DNA of 64,000 bases, taken from assembly GCA_963676435.2 (NCBI GenBank), contig CAXXOZ010000006.1, forward strand, positions 186,001-250,000. The letters are read 5' to 3'. A program made the position numbers and the translations under genes. A model generated the notes under the pieces. The model saw nothing but the letters and a program-made list of their open reading frames with translations. It was not told where the DNA came from and made no database searches. Source of the DNA: CAXXOZ01 sp963676435. Its GTDB lineage: Bacteria > Bacillota > Clostridia > Lachnospirales > Lachnospiraceae. Of this stretch, positions 24,632-33,119 are shown one piece after another (the first letter of the stretch is position 1; each line of letters begins with the position of its first letter).

Positions 24632-26557
24632 ATGAAATATTGGGAGAAAGCATTAAAAAAACTAGAAAATAGTGACTTGACTTTTAATGCAATTTATAAC
24701 ACCGCCTTTAGCTTTAGCGACAATGTATTCTACGAAATTATAAACGAAAATCATATAGAAAAAACAACTTATTCTGAGTGCCAATCATTAATAGAAAATG
24801 CAGCAAGCAACTTATCTATTCATCTAAAAACATTCGAAAAAAATTCATACATTGCTTTAAAATTAGAAAATGGAGAAAACTGGATTATATCATTCTGGGC
24901 AATTTTAATGTGCGGACATATTCCTGTATTAATAAATACCAAATATGATGAACTTACTTTAGATTATATTTTTGATGAATTAAATATAAAATGTGTTATT
25001 TCAGAATCAAAATTTAAAAACTATGATTATATAAATCCTGCACTCTTAAAAAAAGAAAGCAATAAAGCATTCACTCCTACATGGTCCGATACTATAGTTC
25101 TTTCAACTTCTGGTACTTCAGGTACACCTAAACTCTGTGTTTTTAATGGAAAATCAATAAGTTCACAAATTTTAGATTCCAAATATGTAAATAACAAAAA
25201 TTCAAGTATAAATTCAAAATATAAGGGAGAATCAAAACTTTTAGCTTTTTTGCCTTTCTATCATGTTTTTGGATTAATTGCCCATCTACTTTGGTTTAGT
25301 TTTTTTGGTGTAACCTTTGTTTTTTTAAGAGACTATATGCCTGAAACCATATTAAGCACATGTAAAAGACATGGCGTAACCCATGTATTTGCTATACCTT
25401 TATTTTGGAATACTATAGCAGAAACTGTAGAAAAAAAAGCCAAAAACAAAGGCAGTGAAGCTTATGAAAAATTTAAAAAAGGAATAAAATTAAGCATCTT
25501 TTTACAAACAATTTTTTTTGGTTTTGGAAGATTTATATCTAATAAATTGCTTTTTAAAAATGTTAGAAAACAAATTTTTGGAGAATCAGTGAAGTTTTGC
25601 ATTTCAGGAGGTAGCTACATTAAAAGGGATACCCTAGAAATAATAAATGCATTAGGATACCCATTATATAATGGATATGGAATGACAGAAGTGGGAATTA
25701 CTTCTGTTGAGTTAAGTAAGCAAATCAGAAAAAGGTTAGAAGGCAACATTGGAAAACCTTTTCCTTCTGCAAATTATAAAATTGAAAATAATGAATTGTT
25801 AATAAAGGGAGATTCTCTATTTCTTGGATACATTAAAAATGGAAAATTAAATAAACGAGATACAAATAAATGGTTTAATACTAATGACTTTGCAAATGTT
25901 GATGGCCATGAAAACTATTCATTAAACGGACGTATTGATGATATAATAATTAATGAAGATGGCGAAAATATAAGCCCTGAAATAATTGAAAGCAATTTCA
26001 ATATAAATTATTCAAATAGAATATGCGTTGTTGGTTTAAAAGGACTTAAAAATGTTTATGATATAGCACTTTTTATCGAACCAAAACAAAATATTTCTGG
26101 ATTTCAATATAAAAAAATGTTAATCGAAGCTAATGAGACAAATAACAAACTCCCAATAAATCAAAAAATTAAAAGAACTTTTGTATTAGAAGATAAAATC
26201 CCTACTGCTTTAGAAACAAAAACAAAAAGATCTTTATTAAAAGAAAGTTTTGAAAAAGGTCTGTTAAAAATAAATGAAATAAAACTTACAGATTTTTCTA
26301 ATAAATTAGAAGTTTTATCTGAGGAAGAAAAAAATATACTTTCTTTTGTTAAAGATTCTATGGCACAAATTTTAGAAGTGGAAATAGGCGAAATAAAAGA
26401 CAATTCCCATTTTCTTTATGATTTAAATGGAAATAGCTTTACCTACTTCGCATTAATAACCAGTTTAGAACAGGAATATGGTGTAACATTCCATTTAACA
26501 AAAGAAGATTTATGTGTACATCCAATGGACTTTGTAAAATATATAGTTAAAGCATAA
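24632..26557 (+). CDS. AMP-dependent acyl ligase fused to an acyl carrier domain
   Basis: A 641-residue two-domain protein. Residues about 20-540 form an ANL-superfamily adenylating enzyme: P-loop STSGTSGTPK (about 156-165), YNGYGMTEVG (about 347-356), NGRIDDIIINEDGENISPE (about 431-450) and a late LETKTKR with the catalytic-type lysine. Residues about 565-641 form an acyl carrier domain with the phosphopantetheine site DLNGNSF (Ser602). It should activate a carboxylic acid, probably fatty, and load it onto its own carrier arm. It heads a six-gene operon with two PlsC-type acyltransferases, a second ligase, a free carrier protein and a transporter. Substrate unknown. AAAGGGGAAC ribosome-binding site. 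Confidence 0.87.
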   Translation: MKYWEKALKKLENSDLTFNAIYNTAFSFSDNVFYEIINENHIEKTTYSECQSLIENAASNLSIHLKTFEKNSYIALKLENGENWIISFWAILMCGHIPVLINTKYDELTLDYIFDELNIKCVISESKFKNYDYINPALLKKESNKAFTPTWSDTIVLSTSGTSGTPKLCVFNGKSISSQILDSKYVNNKNSSINSKYKGESKLLAFLPFYHVFGLIAHLLWFSFFGVTFVFLRDYMPETILSTCKRHGVTHVFAIPLFWNTIAETVEKKAKNKGSEAYEKFKKGIKLSIFLQTIFFGFGRFISNKLLFKNVRKQIFGESVKFCISGGSYIKRDTLEIINALGYPLYNGYGMTEVGITSVELSKQIRKRLEGNIGKPFPSANYKIENNELLIKGDSLFLGYIKNGKLNKRDTNKWFNTNDFANVDGHENYSLNGRIDDIIINEDGENISPEIIESNFNINYSNRICVVGLKGLKNVYDIALFIEPKQNISGFQYKKMLIEANETNNKLPINQKIKRTFVLEDKIPTALETKTKRSLLKESFEKGLLKINEIKLTDFSNKLEVLSEEEKNILSFVKDSMAQILEVEIGEIKDNSHFLYDLNGNSFTYFALITSLEQEYGVTFHLTKEDLCVHPMDFVKYIVKA

Positions 26558-26568
26558 CGGAGAAGCTA

Positions 26569-27204
26569 ATGAAACGCTTTATATTAGGATTTGTAAAAGT
26601 CACAGGAGCAATACCAATGTGGCTTTTAATGAAAAGAAAAACTTATTTTTTTGATAGTTCAAGACAAAATAGAAAAATCAGAGGCGCTGCAATTATAATT
26701 TCAAACCATAAATCAATGTTTGATTTTCCTTTAATGCTCTGCCTTTTTCCCTTTAGAAGATTGCACTTTCTTATGGCAGAAATTCTTTTTGAGAGAAGCA
26801 AACTTTTTGCTTGGTTCTTAAAAATGATAGGGGGTATACGGGTAGACCGTGCTAATAAAGATTTATCTTTTATGGGTGAAGCCGAAGATCTTTTATTAAA
26901 AGGAAAAGTAGTGGGCATATTTCCAGAAGCGCGTTTAGAAAGAAATGCTGAAACTTCTTATTTTTCCCCAAGTGTCGTTTATTTGGCATTAAAAACTAAT
27001 ACTCCTATAATACCTATTTATAATAATGGCGTATTTAAACTTTTTAAAAGAACGAGAGTAATTATTGGAGAAGATATATACTTAAATGACCTTACCTCTG
27101 AAAAACTTTTATCTAGTGATGAACTTAAAAGGTTATGTGATTATTTACAAAACCAACTGTTACTTTTAAAGGAAAACATGGAGAAGCAAATTGAAAACCA
27201 TTAA
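26569..27204 (+). CDS. PlsC-type 1-acyl-glycerophosphate acyltransferase family protein (first copy)
   Basis: A 211-residue acyltransferase of the lysophospholipid family. The catalytic HX4D motif is NHKSMFDFP (His and Asp near residues 45-50) and the second block FPEARLERN (near 117-125) replaces the usual FPEGTRS with Ala-Arg. A hydrophobic N-terminus would attach it to the membrane. It probably moves an acyl group from one of the operon's carrier proteins to a lysolipid or other hydroxyl acceptor. Start ATG with CGGAGAAGC upstream. The next gene begins 14 bases before its stop. Confidence 0.85.
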   Translation: MKRFILGFVKVTGAIPMWLLMKRKTYFFDSSRQNRKIRGAAIIISNHKSMFDFPLMLCLFPFRRLHFLMAEILFERSKLFAWFLKMIGGIRVDRANKDLSFMGEAEDLLLKGKVVGIFPEARLERNAETSYFSPSVVYLALKTNTPIIPIYNNGVFKLFKRTRVIIGEDIYLNDLTSEKLLSSDELKRLCDYLQNQLLLLKENMEKQIENH

Positions 27205-27808
27205 ATATTTATTCACATTACATATAAAAATTACATCTTGGCTATTTTTTAAAGTATTATTCTCTCCAAAATACTATTTTCAAAAAAATGCTACAAGAAA
27301 TATTAAAGCACCTGCAATAATAGTATCAAATCATAGGGGAATTTTTGACCCACCAATTTTATTTTTAACATTCTTTAAAAAACATATTAATATGATTGCT
27401 GCAGAAACACTTTTTAAAAATAAACTGCTAGCAGCTTTTTTTAAAAGTATAGGGTGTATAAAAATAGATAGGAATAAGCTTGACACAGAAAATCTGTACC
27501 TCTCAATAAATAAACTTAAAAATAAAGAAATAATTTGTCTTTTTCCTGAGGGGAAAATTAATAAGTCAAATAAACTATTACCTTTTATGAGCAGCTATAT
27601 AATTATGGCCATTAAAACAAACTCACCTATAATACCTGTTTATATAGCAAATAGTTATAAAGTTTTTAGAAGACAAAAAATCGTTATTGGAGAGCCGATA
27701 TTTTTAAATAAATACCATAACAATGAAGAGCTAAATTTAAAGTTGATAGATCATTTAAACGAAATTGTTTTTAGTAAAATGATTGAACTACAAAAATCAT
27801 TATTTTAG
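27191..27808 (+). CDS. PlsC-type acyltransferase family protein (second copy)
   Basis: A 205-residue paralogue of the preceding acyltransferase. HX4D is NHRGIFDPP (near residues 44-50) and the second block is FPEGKINK (near 118-125). Start is TTG at 27191 with GGAG seven bases upstream; no in-frame ATG has a comparable site, and the start overlaps the previous gene by 14 bases. Two tandem PlsC proteins could acylate sn-1 and sn-2 positions or act on different acceptors. Lys-rich composition is like its neighbours. Confidence 0.83.
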   Translation: MKTIKYLFTLHIKITSWLFFKVLFSPKYYFQKNATRNIKAPAIIVSNHRGIFDPPILFLTFFKKHINMIAAETLFKNKLLAAFFKSIGCIKIDRNKLDTENLYLSINKLKNKEIICLFPEGKINKSNKLLPFMSSYIIMAIKTNSPIIPVYIANSYKVFRRQKIVIGEPIFLNKYHNNEELNLKLIDHLNEIVFSKMIELQKSLF

Positions 27809-27821
27809 AAGGAGATTAAAA

Positions 27822-29330
27822 ATGGATAGTAGAGAATATTTTTATGGGATTTTAAGTAAAGAAGAACAAGAAAAAGTAATTAAGATTGATACTATACCGG
27901 AGCTTTTAAATTATTGTCTAAATAACTTTTCAACGAACCCTGCAATAGAAGGAACACATGGGAAAACATCTTTTGAAGAGCTTAATGAAGATGTTGGAAA
28001 AGTTAGAGGCTTTTTAAAAGCCAGAAATATTAAAAAAGGCACACATATTGCCATTCTATTTCCTAACAACTATAATTTTGTAAAATTTTTCCTTGGTATA
28101 ACAACTTATGGATGTGTAGCAGTACCGTTTTCCATGACCATGGAAAAAACATTGCTTGAAGAAACGATAAATAAAATGGATATAGATTTATTTATCCACG
28201 ATAATGCTTCAGAAGATATTGTTTATCCACTAAAGGATAAGATGAAAGATATTTCTTTCCTGTCTACAAATGATATTTCTTTAAGTACTTATATTGATTT
28301 TGAAAATATTAATAAAGAGGACCCTGCCGCAATAATTTTCACAGGAGGAACTACAGGAATTCCTAAAGGTGCTTTATTAACACATAAAGCACTTATGCAG
28401 GGAGCGTATAATGGTATTTTTGCTACAAAAGGGGTTTTTGAAAAAAGATATTATGCTTTAATCCCATTCACTCACATTTTTGGATTGGTAAGAAGTTTTT
28501 TAACCCCTCTTTATACTGGTTCACTTGTATATTTATGCGAAAGCATGAAAAATATTTTCATTGATTTACCTGAAGCAAAGCCCACAACTTTGGTTTTGGT
28601 ACCTGCTTTAGCTGACATGATTTTTGGAGTGATTTCCACAAGAGGTATAAGGGCAGTTGGTGGAAATTTAGAAGTAATAGTTTGTGGAGGTGCGCCTGTT
28701 TCTCCTAACTTAATATACAAATTTAAAGATTTAAATATTGATATTTTGCCAGGATACGGTTTAACAGAAACTGCAAATTTAGTAAGTGGAAGTGGCAATC
28801 AACTTGATAAACCAGAATCTGTAGGTATACCTTTTGAAAATCAAGAAGTAAAAATAGTTAACAATGAACTCTATGTAAAAGGGGATAATCTAATGACAGA
28901 GTATTATAATGATCCTCTTGAGAACCAAAAATCTTTTATAGATGGATGGTTAAAAACCGGAGATTTAGCCAAATTTGACGAAGAGGGATTTTTATATATC
29001 ATTGGAAGGGTTAAAAACACTATTGTTTTAGATAATGGAGAAAATGTATATCCTGAAGAATTAGAAAGTAAATTAAACAAAATCCCGGTAATAAAAGACT
29101 GTCTTATTTATGCTGATAAAAATAAGTTTGACCATGAAGTTATAGCTGTTGAAATTCTACCAGATATGAAAGCTTTTGAAGCTGCAGAAATAATAGATGT
29201 AAATTACACAATTGAAAAAATAATAGAAGACACAAATAAAGAATTGCCAAGTTACAAACAAATCAAAAAATTCACCATCAGACAAGAAGACTTTGAAAGA
29301 AGTTCTAGCATGAAAATTATTAGAAAATAG
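27822..29330 (+). CDS. AMP-dependent acyl ligase (second, stand-alone)
   Basis: A 502-residue adenylate-forming ligase without a carrier domain. It shows the P-loop FTGGTTGIPKG (about 168-178), LPGYGLTETANL (about 309-320), IGRVKNTIVLDNGENVYPEELE (in part, about 391-412) and the C-terminal catalytic lysine in SSMKIIRK. The ATG at 27822 has AGAAGGAGATT upstream; a longer in-frame start 39 bases earlier lies inside the previous gene. The free acyl carrier protein follows by nine bases and is the likely partner for acyl loading. It is not a close copy of the first ligase, so it may take a different acid. Confidence 0.87.
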   Translation: MDSREYFYGILSKEEQEKVIKIDTIPELLNYCLNNFSTNPAIEGTHGKTSFEELNEDVGKVRGFLKARNIKKGTHIAILFPNNYNFVKFFLGITTYGCVAVPFSMTMEKTLLEETINKMDIDLFIHDNASEDIVYPLKDKMKDISFLSTNDISLSTYIDFENINKEDPAAIIFTGGTTGIPKGALLTHKALMQGAYNGIFATKGVFEKRYYALIPFTHIFGLVRSFLTPLYTGSLVYLCESMKNIFIDLPEAKPTTLVLVPALADMIFGVISTRGIRAVGGNLEVIVCGGAPVSPNLIYKFKDLNIDILPGYGLTETANLVSGSGNQLDKPESVGIPFENQEVKIVNNELYVKGDNLMTEYYNDPLENQKSFIDGWLKTGDLAKFDEEGFLYIIGRVKNTIVLDNGENVYPEELESKLNKIPVIKDCLIYADKNKFDHEVIAVEILPDMKAFEAAEIIDVNYTIEKIIEDTNKELPSYKQIKKFTIRQEDFERSSSMKIIRK

Positions 29331-29339
29331 GAAGAAAAG

Positions 29340-29585
29340 ATGATACTTGAAAAACTAAAAGAAATGTTAAAACAAATAATGTATGGATATGAAATTGAAT
29401 TTAAAAAAATAAATGAAAACTCGCGACTAGTAGATGATATAGGGATGACTTCAATTTCAATGTTATTAATGTCCATTTCAATACAAGAAGAGTGGAAATT
29501 AGAAGTTTCAACAACTGACGCAAATAAATTTATATATGTTAAAGATGTTTGTGATTTTATAAAAAATAATATTAACGAGGGATAA
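29340..29585 (+). CDS. Acyl carrier protein (free-standing)
   Basis: An 81-residue four-helix carrier protein. The phosphopantetheine serine is Ser38 in DDIGMTSIS, in place of the usual DSLD of housekeeping AcpP. Less acidic than a fatty-acid-synthase AcpP, which suggests a dedicated carrier for this operon. AGGAAG ribosome-binding site, nine bases after the ligase stop; the transporter gene begins two bases after its stop. Confidence 0.85.
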   Translation: MILEKLKEMLKQIMYGYEIEFKKINENSRLVDDIGMTSISMLLMSISIQEEWKLEVSTTDANKFIYVKDVCDFIKNNINEG

Positions 29586-29587
29586 CT

Positions 29588-30934
29588 ATGAAAAAACTTA
29601 CAAATGTTCAAAGGCCTCTTTTTGCTTTTTCCGCTTTTGGACCAAATCTTTTAATGATTTTTATAACTGCATATTTTATAGATGCAGTTATACCTACTGG
29701 ACTGGTAAAAGATAAAGAATTTTGGAGTATGACAGGAGCAGTTCTTGTCTCACCTGTACTTTTCAGTATTTTCTTTACTATTGCAAAAATAATCGATGGA
29801 TTAATAGATATACCTTTAGCTTTTATTACTGATAATCTAAGAACTAAATGGGGGCGAAGAAGACCTGCAATTGCAGTAGCTTTTTTACCAATGGTTGTGT
29901 CATATTTCTTAATTTGGAACCCATTTGAAACAGGTAAAAACAGCATATTTAATACGATTTATCTAATAGTCTTATTAATAATTTTTTTCTCAAGTTACAC
30001 TATGTGTGTTATTTCATATTACGGTAGTTTTTCTACAATAGTTTCTACAGAAAAAGAACGAGTAAAATTATCAAGCTGGAAATCTTTTTTTGACACAATA
30101 GGGTATACAATAGCATATGCTCTATTACCAATGTTTATTAGTTTTGGAATGAATATAAAAACTATAGTAATGTGTACTATGCCATTAATGCTTACCATGC
30201 TTATTCCACTTTTTATGATAAAAGAAGGTGATAAATATGAAGGTTTTATTGATGAAAAAAGTGAGCCGAAAATTTCTTTTAAAGAAAGCCTTTCTTTGAC
30301 TTTAAAAAACAAACATTTTATAAGTTGGCTTATGCCGCTTGCAGCATTACATTTTGGATTAATGATGTTCCTTGCCGGACAAAATGTTTTGGCCTCTGGA
30401 GTAATGGAACTAAGCGGCTGGCAAATCACAATCATAAATACAGCAGCTTTTGCACCAGTGCCAATAATGTTAGTAATATTCAATATCGTGCAAAAACGAA
30501 AAAGTCTAAGGTTTGCCTTTCAAACTAGTTTGATTGCCTTTGCTGTGGCTATGCTAGTATTTGATTTTGCGTGGGTTGGTTTTTGGCCTGGAAGTTTTAT
30601 TCCAAGATTAATAATTGGTGCACTGGGTGGTATGATTGGAAGTTATTCTATTGGAGCTTTCTTTGCCTTCCCATATATTATTCCTTCCCAAATTGCTGCT
30701 AACGAACAAAAGCTAACTGGCAAAAACCATTCGGCAATGTATTTTGCAATACAAGGTTTAATAACTCAAATTGCAGCTGCAATAAGTACAGGTATAGTTT
30801 ATATAAATGTAAAAAGCATAACTACTCCTAATTCAGATATTTTAGGAATTGCCCTAGTGCCTATTATAGTAGCCGTTGCCTGTTTACTTGCTTTTATACT
30901 GTCCTTTAGAATGCCAAAAAAATATTCTATTTAA
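29588..30934 (+). CDS. MFS transporter, GPH (MelB-like) family
   Basis: A 448-residue membrane protein with about 12 hydrophobic segments. The motif IIDGLIDIPLAFITDNLRTKWGRRRP follows the GPH sodium/sugar symporter pattern (DxxxDxxxGxxxD...RRP) in altered form. In MelB proteins this region binds cations and sugars. In the context of an acyl operon its cargo may be a lipid, lysolipid or product rather than a sugar. Start ATG is coupled to the carrier protein gene. It converges with trmB, with 24 bases between the two stops and no clear hairpin. Confidence 0.85.
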   Translation: MKKLTNVQRPLFAFSAFGPNLLMIFITAYFIDAVIPTGLVKDKEFWSMTGAVLVSPVLFSIFFTIAKIIDGLIDIPLAFITDNLRTKWGRRRPAIAVAFLPMVVSYFLIWNPFETGKNSIFNTIYLIVLLIIFFSSYTMCVISYYGSFSTIVSTEKERVKLSSWKSFFDTIGYTIAYALLPMFISFGMNIKTIVMCTMPLMLTMLIPLFMIKEGDKYEGFIDEKSEPKISFKESLSLTLKNKHFISWLMPLAALHFGLMMFLAGQNVLASGVMELSGWQITIINTAAFAPVPIMLVIFNIVQKRKSLRFAFQTSLIAFAVAMLVFDFAWVGFWPGSFIPRLIIGALGGMIGSYSIGAFFAFPYIIPSQIAANEQKLTGKNHSAMYFAIQGLITQIAAAISTGIVYINVKSITTPNSDILGIALVPIIVAVACLLAFILSFRMPKKYSI

Positions 30935-30958
30935 AGTACTATTTAATAGGAAGTAACT

Positions 30959-31594
30959 CTATCGATTTATAGACATTTTATAAATAAAATTACCCATGGA
31001 GGAGAATTTTTCTTCATATTCTGTCATTACATTACCTTTTGACATTTCACTTTTATGAAGATTATCAGTCCATTCAATAATATTCCAACCTGCTATCGGT
31101 GCCTCCTCCAGGGAAAACTCAAAAAGACCTTTATTATCAGTTTTAAATTCTATTATTCCTTCTTTTTTAAGTATCTGATCATATCTTTTTAAAAATTCCT
31201 TTGATGTTAATCGCCTTTTTGAATGTCTGTCTTTAGGCCAAGGGTCAGAAAAGTTTAAATATATTTTATCGATTTCATCTTTTATAAATACATCTTCTAT
31301 TTTCTCTGCATCCATTCTAATGAAAATCAAATTTTCTAATTTTAATTCTTCCTGCTTTTCTACTGCTCTTATTAATACACTTGAATATTTTTCTATTCCA
31401 ATATAGTTTATATTTGGGTTTAACTTAGCTAAACTTGTAATGAATTTCCCTTTACCCATACCTATTTCTATCTGTATTGGGTTGTTATTTTTAAAAACTG
31501 TATTCCATTTTCCTTTATAAATATCTGGTTCGATTATTACATATTCACTTTTTGAAACTGCTTCTGCAGATCCCTTTACATTTTTTAATCTCAT
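30959..31594 (-). CDS. trmB: tRNA (guanine-46-N7)-methyltransferase
   Basis: TrmB makes m7G46 in tRNA. The 211-residue protein has the SAM-binding IEIGMGKGKFI (about 41-52), a GIEKYSSVLIRA segment and the catalytic FSDPWPKDRHSKRRL block (about 115-129). GGAG ribosome-binding site. The gene is divergent from the V-ATPase operon. Confidence 0.96.
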   Translation of the reverse strand: MRLKNVKGSAEAVSKSEYVIIEPDIYKGKWNTVFKNNNPIQIEIGMGKGKFITSLAKLNPNINYIGIEKYSSVLIRAVEKQEELKLENLIFIRMDAEKIEDVFIKDEIDKIYLNFSDPWPKDRHSKRRLTSKEFLKRYDQILKKEGIIEFKTDNKGLFEFSLEEAPIAGWNIIEWTDNLHKSEMSKGNVMTEYEEKFSSMGNFIYKMSINR

Positions 31595-31682
31595 AATTAC
31601 TCCATTTCATAAAAATTATAGCCATTTTTATGATGTTAATATACTATTTTCGCGTTTGCAACAACTTTTTTTAAATTTACCC

Positions 31683-31710
31683 TAGACATTTCTTAAAAAA
31701 GGAGTATTAT
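31683..31710 (+). promoter_or_regulatory. Candidate promoter of the V-type ATPase operon
   Basis: TAGACA (31683-31688), a 16-base spacer and TATTAT (31705-31710), 34 bases upstream of the first ATPase gene. Confidence 0.5.
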
Positions 31711-31743
31711 ATACTATAACAAAAAAGTGAGGTTAGTTGTCTT

Positions 31744-32067
31744 ATGAAAGAACAAATGAGTACAGTTATATCAGAATTATCTAAAATTGAAAATGCTGCA
31801 GTTGAAATAATCGAGGATACTGAGGTAAGACAAAAAAATTTCGCAAACGAAATGGACGAAAAGACAAAAAAATTCGACGAAGCATTGGCAATGGAAACAC
31901 AGGACCACTTGAAAAAAATAGGCGAAGAGTTAAATAAAAAAAGCGCGGACGATATAGAGAAACTAAAAATAGAAGCTCAGGAAGAATTAGACGAATTAGA
32001 AAAGTCATATGAAGATAACCATACACAATGGGCAAAAGATATTCTTGAGTCTTTAATTAAGGAGTAG
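31744..32067 (+). CDS. V-type ATPase peripheral stalk subunit (G/H, NtpF-like)
   Basis: A 107-residue charged helical protein, almost all coiled coil (Glu/Lys heptads throughout), as expected of the G/H peripheral stalk subunit that pairs with subunit E. It is the first gene of the V-ATPase operon. GAGG ribosome-binding site 11 bases before the ATG. Identification rests on operon position and composition more than on specific residues. Confidence 0.78.
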   Translation: MKEQMSTVISELSKIENAAVEIIEDTEVRQKNFANEMDEKTKKFDEALAMETQDHLKKIGEELNKKSADDIEKLKIEAQEELDELEKSYEDNHTQWAKDILESLIKE

Positions 32068-32069
32068 TT

Positions 32070-33119
32070 ATGAAAGGGCTAAAAGCTTACGGAGGGTTAA
32101 CAACAAAGGTTCGTGCAATGAAGGGAAATCTTATTTCAGAAGAAGAATATTCTGAAATAGCAAATTTATCTACTATATCCGAAATGGTAGCATATTTAAG
32201 CAAACATCCAGGATATGGTTTTTTATTGAACGATTTAGACTTCAGGTATGTTAATCGTACTGCACTTGAAGAATTAATTGTTTATTCGCCTTGTGCAGAT
32301 TTTAATAAAATATATTCTTTTTCAAATATGAAACAGAAAACTTTTGTAGATATGTATTTTATATATTTTCAGATTAGGTTCCTAAAAAGAGCTATCAGAA
32401 AGTTATATAACAAAATCCCAATTCAAACAGAAGTAGCAACTATGGAAAAGCTATTTGGAAAGCATGCGAATTTTAACTTTAGTATTGTAGCGACTTCAAC
32501 AGATATCGCAGATTTAATATTAAACCTTAAAGATTCTATCTTTTATGAACCTTTAAGCAGCTTACAAAACAAATCCGATTTAAGACTTTTTGATTATGAA
32601 ATCGCATTGGACTTATTTTACTTTAAAACTTTATGGAAAGTTAAAGATACTTTTAATAAAAAAGATAGAGAAGTACTAACTCATACCTATGGTAGACAGA
32701 TAGATATGTTAAATATTATGTGGATTTACAGAACAAAAAAATACTATACCGTAGCTAATGCAGACATTGAATCTTTCTTAATACCTGTAAATTATAAAAT
32801 TAAAAAGAATCAAATGGTTATGTTAGTAAACAGCGATGATGTAGATGAATTCATTAATGTTTTAAAAACAACTTATTATGGAAAGCAATACTCTGTATTA
32901 AAAGAAGAAACTTTTGAAATAGCTGAAAATAGGATAATGACTAAATTACATAAAAGAGATTACAGAAATAATCCATTTTCACTTGCTGCAATAACAAACT
33001 ATCTTTACTTAAAGGATATTGAAATAAAAAAACTAACAACAATCGCAGAATGTATTAGATATAAATATCCACCTGAAAAAACATTAGGTACAATCAGAAG
33101 GTTGGGAGGTGTTATGTAG
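32070..33119 (+). CDS. ntpC: V-type ATPase subunit C (d-like)
   Basis: A 349-residue subunit C that links the central stalk to the membrane rotor ring. The start segment AYGGLTTKVRAMKGNLISEEEY and the AECIRYKYPPEKTLGTI tail are typical. It follows the stalk gene by two bases; its TAG stop overlaps the GTG start of subunit I. Normal length for the family. Confidence 0.9.
   Translation: MKGLKAYGGLTTKVRAMKGNLISEEEYSEIANLSTISEMVAYLSKHPGYGFLLNDLDFRYVNRTALEELIVYSPCADFNKIYSFSNMKQKTFVDMYFIYFQIRFLKRAIRKLYNKIPIQTEVATMEKLFGKHANFNFSIVATSTDIADLILNLKDSIFYEPLSSLQNKSDLRLFDYEIALDLFYFKTLWKVKDTFNKKDREVLTHTYGRQIDMLNIMWIYRTKKYYTVANADIESFLIPVNYKIKKNQMVMLVNSDDVDEFINVLKTTYYGKQYSVLKEETFEIAENRIMTKLHKRDYRNNPFSLAAITNYLYLKDIEIKKLTTIAECIRYKYPPEKTLGTIRRLGGVM

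Noticed and set aside
24632..29585. Nonribosomal peptide or polyketide cluster
   Set aside because: Adenylation and carrier domains occur, but no condensation, ketosynthase or thioesterase domain is encoded.
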